From Piezodorus guildinii (Eukaryota; Arthropoda; Insecta; Hemiptera; Pentatomidae), in contig CM041297.1 in NCBI GenBank assembly GCA_023052935.1, positions 89,321,521-89,385,520 on the forward strand: a stretch of DNA of 64,000 nt, written 5' to 3'. The notes beneath the pieces are model-generated. The model saw only the letters and a list, made by a program, of their open reading frames with translations, was not told the DNA's origin and did not search any database. Positions within the stretch are counted from its first letter, which is position 1. The number at the start of each line of letters is the position of its first letter. Positions 11,658-23,315 of the stretch are shown here, piece by piece. Position numbers and translations under genes: made by a program.

Positions 11658-12059
11658 CTGAATAAACTCAGAAACCACATGAATACCTTAACACCGGCGC
11701 CACATCGTACTAGTTCGAAGTCGATTTTCGTACACAAGGACCTTCGAAACTGTAGCCATGTATTCCTTAGAGACGACAGAATTCGACAGCTTTTCAGCCC
11801 GCCATATACTGGTACTCACCTCGTCCTTAAGCGTCAGGAAAAAACATTCGACATTGAGCTACCCTCAGGTCCCAAGACTGTCTCGATCGATCGGCTCAAG
11901 CCAGGATATCTCCTAGAAACACCTGAACTATCGCCCGTCACTGCCCAACCAACGCCCGGACCTGCAAGGAGATCGGCAAATGACAATGATCCAGCCGCAG
12001 AAGAAACTCACACGCCTCAGATAAAATCGATCTCTCCTCAACTTGGATTCCGCGACTGA
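11652..12059 (+). pseudogene. Ty3/gypsy polyprotein, integrase C-terminal end
   Basis: A 5'-truncated fragment of a Ty3/gypsy LTR retrotransposon pol gene. The frame reads FLNKLRNHMNTLTPAPHR, then FVHKDLRNCSHVFLRDD (the conserved region after the integrase catalytic core), then SPPYTGTHLVL and VSIDRLKPGYLLE, followed by a low-complexity Pro-rich tail and a stop. These blocks are characteristic of insect gypsy integrase C-termini. Protease, RT, RNase H and the integrase catalytic core are absent. A polypurine tract and LTR start follow immediately. Confidence 0.85.
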
Positions 12060-12065
12060 CTCATT

Positions 12066-12180
12066 GGGAGGGAGTGATGTAGCAGAAGAGCCCCCCTCTT
12101 CGTTGCAAGACAAATCTATAGAGGCTGAAATAATCGATCTTGAAAAATGTTTAATAATAAAAAACATGTGTTAAAGTGGT
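12066..12180 (+). repeat. Gypsy polypurine tract and start of 3' LTR
   Basis: GGGAGGGAG (12066-12074) is a polypurine tract for plus-strand priming. It is followed by TGTAGCAGAAG at 12078, a typical gypsy LTR start. The LTR end is not defined; the similarity to an LTR fades after about 12180 and no second LTR is seen. Confidence 0.65.
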
Positions 12181-13295
12181 TAATAAGAATGATGGAGGTT
12201 ATAACCTGTTCTGTGTTTGTAAATACGTTCTTTTTATTTGTCAACTTATTTGTTCAATAAATATTGTGTGCAAAACTTGTTAGTTTTTACACCGACCTGC
12301 CAAAAATGCATTTATTCAGAAATATTACAATTGGTCCCTATGGACAATAATAATAGGGCTGTAAGATCACATTCATACAATATTTACAGTTTAAACGATA
12401 GAAAAGTCAAATGGCATTAAAAATAAAAATAAATAAAGGTATATAATAACAAAATTGAAAAATAAAATAAATACAAGTTAACAAATAAATGAAAAAAACA
12501 TGAACACACTCACACCTAGTAAAAACTAGGTAAAGAAAAAAACAAAAAAAAACACCCTTATTATGTCAGTTCCTTGTCATAATGGGGCTAATTGATACAC
12601 GGAATTTATTAATAGGCCGATGATATCTGGAACGTAACGAGGTATTACGATTTAATTAATTGACGACAAGTTATGTTATAGTAGATACTGATATGTAAAA
12701 GGAATATATTTTATAGTAATTATTATTATTCAATCGTTATAAAAATGATCAGTCCCTAACTAATTTATCAATTAAATCAATAAATTATACCATCACTATC
12801 CACTAAATCAATAATGCATAAAAAGAAGTTCGTTGTATTAAAAAAGACTTGACTAGAGTTTATTTATAGATTTTTATATGAATTGATGTAATTCTCAAAA
12901 TGCTTAAGAATTCTTGCAAGTTTACCAAGCCCTTACGACGGAATTCTTTTTAAAAAGATATTTATTCTTATAGAATCAATTCTAGTGAGAAATATAGTCT
13001 CTACTTTATTTTTAACGTTTTCTCGGAAACGATGATAATTCTTCAAGCGTAAAAATATTGTTAAACATATTCTAGGAAATTTTACAGCTGTCTCCTTATA
13101 TTATATTGTTATAAATACTTTTGAAAGAAGGAAAGTTTTATATTAAAATATTTTTTCAGCATCATGGTACATCACAGAATCCAAAAATATTATGAAATTT
13201 CACTGAGCTATTATTTAAATTGTTCTTTTTTGTATAAAACATGTAATGACTTTGATCACAATGTCAACTGATGAGGTTTTTAAAGGCATGATAAC
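12181..13295. other. AT-rich spacer
   Basis: Nothing recognised in this stretch. Confidence 0.45.
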
Positions 13296-14197
13296 TATGA
13301 CGTTATCCATTACGCAATAGCATCAGCACTCCAATTCTGTATACCTTTATCCCATAAATCTATTGTCATACTATCAGATTCTCTAAGCTCCCTACAAGCC
13401 TTAAAAGTTATGTATCCATCAACATTATACGAATTCAGTCTTATCTTTCGACACTCGTAGACCAGGGGAAGTCCGTCAGCTTCATATGGATCCCGAGCCA
13501 CATAGGCATTGTCGGCAACGAGCTCGCGGATCGGGCAGCGAAGTAAGCACTAACGCTCCCAGGTCGAGGTATTGCCGTCCTCACTCCATCGGAACTAAGT
13601 CGACCTCTGAAAATGGAAGTATGGGATAATTGGCAGGTTATGTGGGACGAAAGCCCCCCTAGCAAACTTAAGCAAATCAAGGGAACAGTAAAGCCGTGGT
13701 CCACATCCTGCCGGCGTAGCCGTAGGGAGGAGGTAGCCTTGCTCGTATAAGAATTGGTCACACTGCACTAACCCATTCATACCTCATAAAAAAACAGCCA
13801 CCGCCAAAATGCACCTACTGCAGCTCCACCCTTACCATAAAGCACATCTTTGAGGATTGTACTCATTATAAAGACATTATCATCAGAATGGGTATGACTC
13901 CTAACTTGAGAAGTATTTTAAAAGACAACAAAGCTTCAATAGCAATGGTTATAAATTTTTTAAAAGCACACCATCTCCTGTCTCAACTTTAAAATTTATG
14001 TGTGATTTTATTCCTTATTTCCTTTGTCAAATAAAACTTTGTATCTTTATAACATTATTCGATTTTCATTCATATTAGTACTTTTCATCTTGTTATTTTA
14101 TTTAAGTTAAAATAGAACTCCTCTTTCCCTTTAAGTGAATTTTTAGGCGTTTATGACTTCGAAGTTTTACGCCTTTAAGCATAAACAAACAAACTAT
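13296..14197 (+). pseudogene. I-like LINE 3' end with decayed RNase H domain
   Basis: The plus strand carries, in shifting frames, the RNase H and C-terminal region of a non-LTR element: SDSLSSLQALKVMYPS, then FIWIPSHIGIVGNELADRAA (with a frameshift), LTLPGRGIAVLTP, WDESPPSKLKQIKGTVKPW, and a zinc-finger-like CTYCSSTLTIKHIFEDC. It aligns piece by piece with the better-preserved copy at 19.4-21 kb. The 3' UTR includes TTAGGCGTTTATGA and ends in an ACAA-type simple tail at 14185-14197. A stop (GCGAAGTAAGC) truncates the RNase H frame. Confidence 0.85.
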
Positions 14198-14204
14198 GAC
14201 GTTA

Positions 14205-14492
14205 TCATTATTTGTTTATTTATTTAACGTCACATTATGCTACTGTTGCTAATCGGGCGATGCTACAGTGGTAAATAGTATCTGGCGATGAGAGTCCTAA
14301 ATTTTGCCTATCCAAGTTTAATTAGGATAGGGATCTTTAACGAGTACCTGACATCGTATAGGCTCAGGACCACCTTCTAACGTCCCCTCCGGAGGACAGC
14401 ATAACTAAGGATGTTTTACTGCCAGTAAAAAATGCTTGGGCTATCAGCCGGTTTGAACCCATAACAATTGGTATATAATACTACAGGGAACC
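14205..14492 (-). mobile_element. tRNA-derived SINE, family 2
   Basis: Inverted SINE of the 48.25-kb family, abutting the tail of the LINE at 14197. It contains inverted body blocks (CTACAGTGG, CCTATCCAAGTTTAATTAGG, CGTCCCCTCCGGAGGA, AAAAAATGCTTGGGC) and a degraded B box GGTTTGAACCCATAA. TGACGTTA occurs at both flanks and may be the target-site duplication. Confidence 0.88.
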
Positions 14493-15683
14493 CTGACGTT
14501 AATTTTTTTTTTTAAAGGACATTATAAAAGAAGAACCAAAAAAAAAACGGATAAAGGGGGTAAAAAAAAGCGTATTGATTCTTTTTACCTATTTTTTTTG
14601 TTTTTTGCGTTGTGGAAATGACGGCGAAGGGGTAGTAGAGAGAAGAAAAAAGTTTATAACTTCATTTAAAAGGCTATTTTGTATTTTATGAGGTTGATAA
14701 ACTTTAAATATACAGGGCATTAAAGTCTTTATTGTCATTTAACTATGGTTCTTCAGCTACTGTTCACTGTTACCTGTTTCCCGTACCATTCAAATGAAAC
14801 TTTGAATAAATGAATAATTACTATCTCTCTGTATACTGTCCTCCCACTTTTTACTTCGCCCAATCTTAATAAATCATGCAGTTCTCCTCTTGTACAATTT
14901 AGAAGTTGGCAGATGCAAATCAGTACTAAACTTTATAAGTCGATTTGTCAAAGGCAGGAGTTTCCATAGCAACCTAATGCGAACTGTTCCAGACACAATT
15001 CAACTGTTGATATGATTCAGCTCAGGAAACGTTTCAGCCAAGTGTCCTGACAATTTGCCGCCATCATTCGCACTACTTGCCGCTTCTACGGAATTATGTA
15101 TTAGCAACACATAATGAGTTATATTTTATTCAAATAATTGATAGGTAAACTTTTTGTTTTAAACATATTTATTGTTTCATATTAAAATCACTGCACACGA
15201 AGAGTTCAAATTTATTATTATATTTAAATTAGAACGAATCTCTAATATCTAAAACATTATATTTATTATAACATTATGTATATATTGTCGTTGATGTTTC
15301 AAAGTCTTTTACTTCATCTTCCAAATATTGCTATCCAAACTAAAAACATAAAGATATATGTCACTAAAAATATAAGATATGTAGAAAATTATAAATTAGA
15401 TACGAAAAAAAATCAGTATTACCTAATCAGACATTAAAAATAAATTGAATTTTTAATGTAAATAAAGAATTTTAAATTTTATATATTTTTCTCAATTTTC
15501 ACCTTTTATTATTTATTTTGATAATTAAAAAAACACTGAAATATTTAGCAGATATGAATATAGAATAATAAACAAAGATTAAAGGTCAGTATTTCAGTCC
15601 AAAAGATACAATAGCTAAATAAATGTGTGACAATAAAATCATATAACCATAATGTAATAGATATTTATTAAAAATAAATAAAT

Positions 15684-15684
<1 letters not shown>
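14493..15684. other. No recognised gene
   Basis: AT-rich. A 30-bp stretch at about 15310-15343 (ATTGCTATCCAAACTAAAAA) is inverted relative to 17883-17915, suggesting it is the outer end of the inverted structure around 16-18 kb, separated by a later insertion. Confidence 0.45.

Positions 15685-15748
<64 letters not shown>
15685..15748. repeat. (TA)n microsatellite
   Basis: About 60 bp of TA dinucleotide. Confidence 0.95.
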
Positions 15749-15754
<6 letters not shown>

Positions 15755-15954
15755 TAACGTTTACGCGTTTTACTAAATGACGAATGTGTAAAACAAGTAG
15801 AAAATATGGATAAATGATTTTGACCTATATTTTTATACTCAGATATGGAAGTTATGTCATAGCTTATATTTGCTAATAGAATTTCAAATCATGACTAGGA
15901 TATAAATTTTATATGTATGCTTATTTTTTATGTTATTTTATTAGGTGTAGATTA

Positions 15955-16185
15955 TTTAAGGTGAAGGTCAAAGTATAAATTTAAGTTGGAGGTTGATATT
16001 TAACTTCGACCACTATTTTATTTAGTTATGATATGCACAACGTTTCGGCTATATACGTTTCGGACATCTACTGGTGCAAAGAACATTTTAAACTGAAAGT
16101 ACAAGTATAGTTTCTTTAAAAATAATCAATCTCATCTAACATCAAAATTACATAACAATAAACAATGTTTAATTACAATTTTTTT
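15955..16185 (-). repeat. Inverted-repeat arm with hammerhead-like motif
   Basis: The reverse complement of this stretch matches 17700-17890: TTAAAGAAACTATA, TTCTTTGCACCAG.AGATG, GAAACG and TAAATAAAATAGTGGT are shared. The minus strand carries CCAGTAGATGTCCGAAACG, a form of the CTGA.GA, hairpin, GAAAC motif. Together with the second arm it encloses the 0.85-kb element copy B. Confidence 0.7.
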
Positions 16186-16315
16186 TATTTATTTTCAATT
16201 TTATGTAATTTGACTTTATCATTATTTTGTGTATATATTGTATGAATGTGGTCTCATATCACTATTACTATTGTTCAATTTTGTTTGTTGTTAAATAAAT
16301 AAATATTTAATAAAA
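16176..16315 (+). mobile_element. Short LINE 3' tail fragment (J1 type)
   Basis: The block ATTTGACTTTATCATT, GTGTATATATTGT and TCATATCACTATTACTA also occurs just before the poly-A of the J1 LINE at 26.59-26.69 kb. It interrupts the left inverted arm, so it was inserted after the arms were formed. Confidence 0.6.
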
Positions 16316-16320
16316 CAAAT

Positions 16321-16386
16321 TACAATAAATATAATTTATGAAGTATAATTGCTAATAATCTATAAAAAGATTAACGTTACATTCTT
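16321..16386. repeat. Inner part of left inverted arm
   Basis: Matches the reverse complement of 17632-17697 almost perfectly (AATCTATAAAAAGATTAACG against CGTTAATCTTTTTTTAGATT). Confidence 0.85.
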
Positions 16387-16389
16387 AAA

Positions 16390-16468
16390 AATAGATAAAA
16401 CCATTTAAAAGATGGAACAAAAAGAATATTTATTCTTTTTGTTCTATCTTTTAATTGGTTGTATCTAT
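16390..16468. repeat. Hairpin-forming palindrome
   Basis: Arms of about 37 nt around a 4-nt loop: GATGGAACAAAAAGAAT pairs with ATTCTTTTTGTTCTATC, and AATAGATAAAACC with GGTTGTATCTATT. It directly abuts copy B of the 0.85-kb element. Confidence 0.85.
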
Positions 16469-17631
16469 TACTTTCACTTGCCTATATATGAAATATATAA
16501 AGTATTGCGATCGTGAAACTTTTCGAATTCCAGTTTTCAACGGAAATACACGCTTTAGGGTCTCCTGAGTCCAAATAACCATGTCCCGCAAAAAGGTCTG
16601 TATGTGTGGTAACTCCTGAGCAAATACGATAAGTCCTGTGGAAATGAAATTTCTTATTTAAGGCAACAATACGCCTAAGATGTTACAAAATCTTTCCCAT
16701 CAAAATCAGCTGACCGGAAGATGTACTTTATCCATGCATTTTGCACCTTGTGACGAATTTCTCAAAAACAGCTCTAACGATTTTGATTAAACTCTATATA
16801 TCGATGTAAAATTTGACGAGCTTTAATATGATGTATGTTTCATTCCGCTTAAAACAATCTGAAAGGGCTTAAATGCCGATATTTTAAACCTCTAAATTTT
16901 CTTACTCTAAAGTACCTTTAATTTTGTACATACTAAAACAATTTCAATATAATCTTGTAATGAACTATAAAAAACAGGTAAATATATAAGTTAAACGAAT
17001 TTCATATCCAACTAAAGGAGAACACTGAAAAAAACATTTTTTAATGCAATGTTTTGTTTTTTAGCATGAGAACGGTGATATACATGTATAATATATCGTT
17101 GGAAAGCCAAAGATTTTAGAACAAATATTATTTTATTCAGATAATTGTAAAAGTTGATAAAGAGTGATGAAAAGGCGATAAAACGAACTGATTGTATTAG
17201 ATAATAATATAATGGATTTTAGGGATTTAGGAAAGCAAGAAGGAGCTGCAAGATTAGTAACAGGCTGGACGTTGCTCTTGGTGACAGTGAGGACAGTGTT
17301 AAAAGGTTATTTAAGTTTTTAATAAAATTGTGGAGTGTATTATCATAAATAGTTTATTAAGAAAGTTAAAAAGGAAAAAACAAACAAATGTTATATTGAC
17401 CATATAATGTATGTAATATGCTAATGACCCTTAGTGGGTAGATGTATTTAAACAATAAATAAATAAAAATAAAATAAACGATTTTTTTAATAAAACACAT
17501 GTTTCTGTAGAAATTTAATTTAATTAATTCTTTGAAAATTTATTTTTATCTCTAAATGTATTAAAAAAGCCCTTAAATTGATATAAATAACGGAGGTAAG
17601 TGAAAGTCGTGTGCTCGCACCCAATTTTTTT
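16468..17631 (+). mobile_element. 0.85-kb interspersed element, copy B
   Basis: Starts with TTACTTTCACTTGCCTATAT and ends with GTAAGTGAAAGTCGTGTG and GCACCCAATTTTTTT. The interior has the family blocks TTTAGGGTCTCCTGAGTCC, CCGCAAAAAGGTCTG, ATTTTGATTAAACTC and AATGCCGATATTTTAAA. It is enlarged by a LINE fragment at 17220-17478. It sits between inverted arms (16321-16386 and 17632-17697). Confidence 0.88.
17220..17478 (+). mobile_element. 5'-truncated LINE fragment nested in copy B
   Basis: Compared with other 0.85-kb copies (which read ATAGATTTTTTAATAAAAC here), an extra 258 bp lies between two GATTTT-like sequences. One frame ends SVKRLFKFLIKLWSVLS followed by a stop, similar to the 'ALFRFLKSH' C-terminus of the I-like LINE at 19.6 kb. 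It ends in AATAAATAAATAAAAATAAA, a LINE-type tail. Confidence 0.6.
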
Positions 17632-17918
17632 AAAGAATGTAACGTTAATCTTTTTTTAGATTATTAGCAATTTTACTTCATAAATTATATTTATTGTAAG
17701 TAAACATTTTGTATTGTTATTAATTTTGATGCTATAATTATGGGATTGATTATTTTTAAAGAAACTATAATTGTACTTGCAAATTAAAATTGTTCTTTGC
17801 ACCAGAAGATGGCATTATAGCCAAAACAAAACATAATTAAATAAAATAGTGGTTGAAGTTAAATATCAGCACTCTAACATTATTTTATTGTTTTTAGTTT
17901 GGATAGCAATATTTTAAA
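17632..17918 (+). repeat. Right inverted arm with hammerhead-like motif
   Basis: Counterpart of the left arm (15955-16386). It contains CACCAGAAGATGGCATTATA then GCCAAAAC, the degraded hammerhead-like motif, and ends with TAGTTTGGATAGCAATATTT, inverted relative to 15310-15343. Confidence 0.7.
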
Positions 17919-17989
17919 ACACTTATAAACGTCAATGACACTTTATAAATAATGTGATATTAATTATAACGTTTCAGAAGAGATAATTT

Positions 17990-18245
17990 ATAATTTATTG
18001 TTATTTACAACAGTATTAAGAGATAAATTCAGTAAATGTGATGGAAATATGATACAATGACATGAAATACATGTAGAGACACTACCTACTTACAATAAGT
18101 AATCTAAAGTTGAAGGTCTCGAGGCCATCTTCTTTTCAGACGCCTTAGGGAATTATCAGGAATCGAAGCAAGGATTGAATTAATAGTTTATTGGAAATGG
18201 AGATTGTCCTGAAAGGAAGGGTATCTGGTTTTTCAAATATTTCGA
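17990..18245 (-). pseudogene. Jockey-like LINE 3' fragment (J2)
   Basis: The minus strand carries the family 3' end: ACTGTTGTAAATAACAAT-like sequence near 18000 and the block matching LKRRWPRDL (GGTCTCGAGGCCATCTTC in plus orientation). It is truncated after about 18240. Confidence 0.75.
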
Positions 18246-18624
18246 GAAATGAAATATTTCCAAAAGAATCGATATAAATTGTTTTTTTATTATTTAATAA
18301 TGTAATTTTTACAAGTTAACAAAACAATAATTAAAGATGTGTATTTATCCTAATAAGGCAGTGTTACTCAAATAAACTAATAACATTCATAATTTTTTAG
18401 AAAATGAACCAAAAGTGAATTAACATTTTTCATTTTCAGAAGGAAATTAAACCGGGTGGGTCAAAGAAAAACGAAATGGTCTAATCTATTTATTGTTTTG
18501 CCAAAGTTTCAACACGCATTGTAGGCCATCAGGATGAAAAAAAATGAATAGTTTAGACGATTTTATTGTTTTTCTTTCTTTGACCGACACCCGAAATAAT
18601 TCCGTGCTGCTTCTTCATACGGTC

Positions 18625-18627
<3 letters not shown>
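18246..18627. other. Spacer with hammerhead-like repeat (18440-18550, minus)
   Basis: Mostly AT-rich. The part at 18440-18550 is related to 9080-9250 and carries the minus-strand motif CCTGATGGCCTACAATGCG, TTGAAAC. Confidence 0.4.

Positions 18628-18680
<53 letters not shown>
18628..18680. repeat. Poly-T tract (53 nt)
   Basis: An uninterrupted T run, probably the poly-A tail of a minus-strand retrotransposed sequence, but no element body is recognisable next to it. Confidence 0.9.
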
Positions 18681-18682
<2 letters not shown>

Positions 18683-19383
18683 CTCTCTAATAATATTCCA
18701 AATCGGCTATGGAAAAATGGAATAAGCAAAATTTTCTTCAAAATATTTTTGGTAAAAGCAATAAATACGCTAAATTTTACCTTCACCAGCATGATTATTC
18801 AAGCTTTCAATGATCACATTCACTTTTACGTTTCGCATCGATAACTTCACTAGTTCTCAAAAAGTTTCTTAGCGTAAACATGATTTTATCGTAACTGTTA
18901 GGTTTTGAAACTAAATTTATCCACAAAAATCTCAATTGGTTGTTATTTGAAAATCATTATTTTTACTTAGTCCTTATGCATTTTTTATTCATATTTTTAT
19001 TAGCATAACAGCCATTATGTTTTTACACATGGAAAGAATACCGTTTATTTTTAGAAATAGATTCTTCCACACCTAGTGCGCAGAATTCGTTAATGATTTA
19101 AAAGAAGCTGAATCAACGAAAAATAGTTATTTTCACACTAACAAAATATAGCTTAAGTTTACTTTATAATTTTTCTATTTTTTATCTTTGTATATTTATA
19201 TTTACTCCAGTCATGCAGTTGACAACCAGTGAATATGATAGTTCAATAAAGGTGATGGAGAGTGGACGCCCAGATACACCTCTTCTTGGCGTGTTTCTTA
19301 ATTGGCATTTATGTTAGGAGGTCCCTCATTCAACATCTTTTCAGCCTTCTGCGAGTGTTGTGGGGCATGTTAGTAATGGCCAT
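18681..19383. other. No recognised gene
   Basis: A slightly more GC-rich part at 19250-19380 has no readable product. Confidence 0.4.
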
Positions 19384-20980
19384 GTTGTTGTTGTTTGGGG
19401 TTTTGAGGCGTAAAACCCAGGGGTCATAAACGCCTATAGTTCTCTTTAAGTATAAATAAATCAAAACTAATAAACTAGGCGTATAATAATTAGATAAAAT
19501 AGTAAAAAAAATAAATAAATAATTAAAAAAATAAATAAAATAAAAATAAGTTAAATTAAAAGACTATATTTTATTAAATAGTAAGAGGTGACTCTTAAGA
19601 AACCTGAACAGCGCCGAGATGTTGTTTTCATTATCGGAGCGTATGAAGGATATATTAGGTATAAGCCCAAATTTGTTTAAACCTGTCCTATAAGAAAGGC
19701 ATTCTTCTAAAATGTGGCTGATCGTCAGGATATTGTTACAATGTGGGCACTTAGGAGGTGGCTGCTTGGTCTTGAGATGAAGATGGGTCATGTTAGTGTG
19801 GCCAATCCTTAATCTGGCCAGGACAACTTCCTCTCTGCGGCTTGAGCGACATGATGAGGACCAAGGCCCCACTTTTGTTTTGACGACTTTCAGTTTGCTA
19901 GCAGGACTCTCGTCCCACATGGACTGCCAGGCAGCCGATATTTCCTTTCGGAGCGGCTGAGACATATCTCGCGGTGTTAGGATAGGTACGCCTTGACCCG
20001 GAAGGGTGAGCGCCTGTTTGGCGGCCCTATCCGCCAGCTCATTACCCACTATCCCCACATGGCTTGGGATCCAAATAAAGCACACTGTCTTTTCTAATTC
20101 TTGGAGCATATGGATATATCGGTGTATCTTTAGGACGAGAGGTTGGGGAGAGTACATGCTATGTAAACCTTTTAAGGCACTCAGTGAGTCGGTAACTATG
20201 GTAATTGAGTGTGAGGGAACTGACATAGCGTAGTGTAAAGCTGAAACTATTGCTTGAAGCTCTGCAGTATAAATGTTACATAATTTATGTAATTTTATTT
20301 TGTGTGTCGAGTTGTGTGTAACGAATGAGTATTACTGTAAATTCTTCTGATTTTGATCCATCTGTATAGATTAAAAAGGTATCCGGAAGAGTATGGAGCA
20401 GAGTGGTAAAGTCATTTTTCTATTCGGAAGGGGAGGTATTGGTTTTGAGTAATCGTGACAAGTAATGGCCATGTTTAGTATTAGCGAGTTGGTATGTTCG
20501 TGTAAGTTGTACTGAAAACGTTTGTTAAGGGTCCGAATCTGTTCGTTGACTATTGGCATGAGAAGATCTGTGTGTAAAGTAGTGTTGCATGGTGAGTTTG
20601 TAATAGTTCAAAAAGTTTTGGATAGAAAAATTTGAATTTCACGTCTTTTTGGCAGTTCCGTATATCTATGAGGGCTAAGTCCAAATGGGTTTAAGTAGGC
20701 AAGTGAAAGTGTTTAGTTTATTTTTAAGTTTTAATTTTGAACGTCTTGATAGTAGTAAGTATAAAAGATTTAGTCTTTTGTTTAGCGATATCTGTTTGTT
20801 CGTGATGCGTGTGCCCCACCGTCACTCTTCTGTCGAATATCAACCCGAGATATTTTATTGCGTATGTCTGTGGAATTTGGATATTGTCATGATATACTGA
20901 CGGGCAGGTGTTATGTAATATGTAATATGATTGAAAGTAGTATGTTGGGATTCGTCTAGGAACTTAATAATCCATACGTT
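19384..20980 (-). mobile_element. I-like LINE, 5'-truncated
   Basis: The body runs from the simple CAACAACAACA-type 3' tail (19384) through a 3' UTR, an open RNase H frame and a decayed linker and RT thumb up to about 20980. Traces of the thumb (LLKPIWT, KRLNLLYLLLSRRSKLKLKN) are readable at 20640-20800 minus. The palm and endonuclease are missing. The 3' UTR shares GGCGTTTATGAC and TTTTACGCCT with the copy at 13.3-14.2 kb, defining one family. Confidence 0.8.
19564..20226 (-). pseudogene. RNase H domain and C-terminus of I-like LINE ORF2
   Basis: A 220-codon open stretch, though only the distal part of ORF2. RNase H motifs are visible: the Asp in VTDSLSAL (residue 13), IPSHVGIVGNELADRAAK with the His and the last catalytic Asp (residues 56 and 66). 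Later come an LARLRIGHTNMTHLHL block and a zinc-knuckle-like CPHCNNILTISHILEEC (CX2CX7HX4C), which are typical after RNase H in I-superfamily LINEs. The domain degrades the RNA strand of the cDNA hybrid. The upstream first catalytic Asp region and the RT are broken by stops, so the copy cannot be autonomous. Confidence 0.85.
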
Positions 20981-21289
20981 TTTTAAATATTTTCTAGTGA
21001 TTTAATCTTCTATTACATATGCTTTAAAAAAAAAAAAAAATCAAAAACTATTTTAAAAATAAAGCAGGTTCAGAACATTTTATCCCCTAGTATATTTGAC
21101 GACCTTTTTTCAAAAGAGGATCAATAAAAAAATAATTTTTGTCATTGGGGGAGAGTACAGTTAGTTAGTAAGTATATGAAAAAAAACATTGAAATATTAG
21201 GCTGAAAAAATATAAACAGTTTACTAATAAATCATTATTATTAATATAATAATCATACCTACGAATAATATGGGCAGATGGTGAAGATT
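20981..21289. other. AT-rich spacer
   Basis: Nothing recognised. Confidence 0.4.
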
Positions 21290-21815
21290 ACAGAAAGCAA
21301 TATTGACTAATCCTCAAACAAGTCTGAAACGACAAGAAACTCCCTAACGCTTTCAGTTACTTTAACGATCACTGGACAGACAGTCTAACCTTATATTCAA
21401 CTACAAAAGGCTCATCTAAATGATCATCATAAGGTCAACCTGGACTTATGGAGTTGAGCTTTAGGGCTCTAATAAGCCATCGAGATCTTCTCGTATCCAA
21501 TCCATAGAATACGAAATCCCTCGTAAAAACCATTACAACCATTATTGACCTTAAAGTTCTAATTGTTGCTGATTTAGCCTGAGGTAACACTCTTTCCGTG
21601 AAAAAATCGATTTCCACTCTACCTACTGGTTTTAATCCTTACTTCCATTTCCATTGAAAAGAATATAACTTCGAGACCTTTTGGTTTAGATTGCTTAAAG
21701 GGAAGTTCCTCTACATGTTTTTTTTTTTTTTTTCTGTGTTCTATCTGAAAGCTTATTTACTTGATGTATTATCGAATATAGTTGTGAATTTCAATAAGTT
21801 TGAGAATAAGTAAGT
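21290..21815 (+). pseudogene. Jockey-like LINE fragment (J2), heavily decayed
   Basis: Matches the family from the LKRQETxxRF block (CTGAAACGACAAGAAACTCC) through WTYGVEL (GGACTTATGGAGTTGAGCT) to the 3' end AGTTGTGAATTTCAATAAG near 21805. Many stops and deletions are present, and a T-rich insertion lies at 21719-21735. Confidence 0.8.
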
Positions 21816-23315
21816 TAAAAAAGGCATGATGGTTTCCGCCAAACTTCAAAGTCCGCTAGGTAAAATTATACAATGATAGAGAAAAAAGGAATTGAAAAAA
21901 TAATATATGCTACCTAGAGGAAAATTTATTGTAACAGATCAGGATATTTATTCAGAGAAAATAAGTTTTCTAACTTGTATAGTTTATTTTAGGTAGAGCG
22001 GGATCTTTTCCTCGTCTTAAAAAGATAAAACTACGCCCAATGCTTTATCCAGGCTCTTTCTTGTTCAGTTTACTCAGCTGCTCTATTGTTTCTTTGGAAA
22101 GTAGCTTTAGCTTATCTCACAGTTTAAAAGAAACAACTTACTACTGGTGTGCGATATAGGTAGAAAAATTAACTTTATAATAACAAATAAATGTCTAATG
22201 GAGTATCATTGTTCTGATTACTTTTACAAACTCAATAAAATTACATTTTTATTACTATCTTGATAAGCTTGAAACAGAATAATGTCTTCTTTTTTTTTTA
22301 CCTTCGCAAACGTAACCATTTCTTTCAGTAATAACTAAAATTAAATGAATATCAATCAAAATTAATTTTTATTAAAAAAAAAAAGGTAAGAAATATTACA
22401 ACAAATGAAATAGGGCACGAAGCTATGTCAAATAAAGATTTATAAAGATAAAAAGAAATATAATTTTTTTTTTTTTTTTTTCCAAATATATGATGATGAA
22501 ATTTATGTTAATGTTTTTTCCTTTGTTCTGTGAATATCCAAACACATGAAAAGGATATAGGGGGTATAACAAAGAAATAAAAGTAAAAAAAATTAGGAAA
22601 AAGAAACCTGACTACCATACTTTGCAAATAAATCATGGGCATACCCAGGTTTTTCTTTGGGAGAGGTAAGGGAAGGGAGGCAAGTACTTTAAGATATAAG
22701 TTATTATTTTCAGACACATTTGATATACATATACATTTGGAAATTATGCACGTACTTAAAGGTAAAAACACTCTCTAACAACAACATTTATCCAAATACC
22801 TGATTTAACTAGTCTCTATGATTTTTATTAGAGGAGGAGCAGTCTTTAACCACATGAACTAAACTTTAGATAAAATATTAACGAATTCATGACCCTGTGA
22901 TCGGGGCTTTTAACTCTCACATAAATCCCCGCACACCAACCCGAGCCCTTGAAAACCCCGTAAATGCTAAAAAGGTGAAGTAACTTTGATACATTTTTTA
23001 CAGCATTATTATTTGATATTAATTTATTATTATATAAAATTGTTATAGTCTAAGCGGATATTTACGCATAGCAAGCCTATTATGCTTATTGTCAACTTAT
23101 TCTAATATATATTTAAATTTTTGAAATTTATTTACTAAGTAGATATTAATGTATGCCGGTGATATATTAAATTATTTGTAATATGCCAACCAGCTCAATT
23201 TGTATTGGGATAACCTAAAAAAATAAATAAGTAAAATTATTATTATGCGGGTGGCTAGTCTATCAATATCCAAAGGTCGATAAAAAATATTGTTGCGTAA
23301 CTATAAATATATAGA
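21816..23315. other. AT-rich spacer
   Basis: About 1.5 kb with several poly-A/T runs. I see no gene or family match. Confidence 0.45.

Noticed and set aside
11928..12167. 79-codon minus frame
   Set aside because: It is antisense to the gypsy pol end and LTR start, with no domain of its own.
13310..13780. Minus-strand frames at 13310, 13441 and 13595
   Set aside because: The plus strand carries recognisable RNase H residues; these are antisense shadows.
18553..18792. 79-codon minus frame with a poly-Lys run
   Set aside because: The Lys run is the 53-nt poly-T tract; the rest has no domain.
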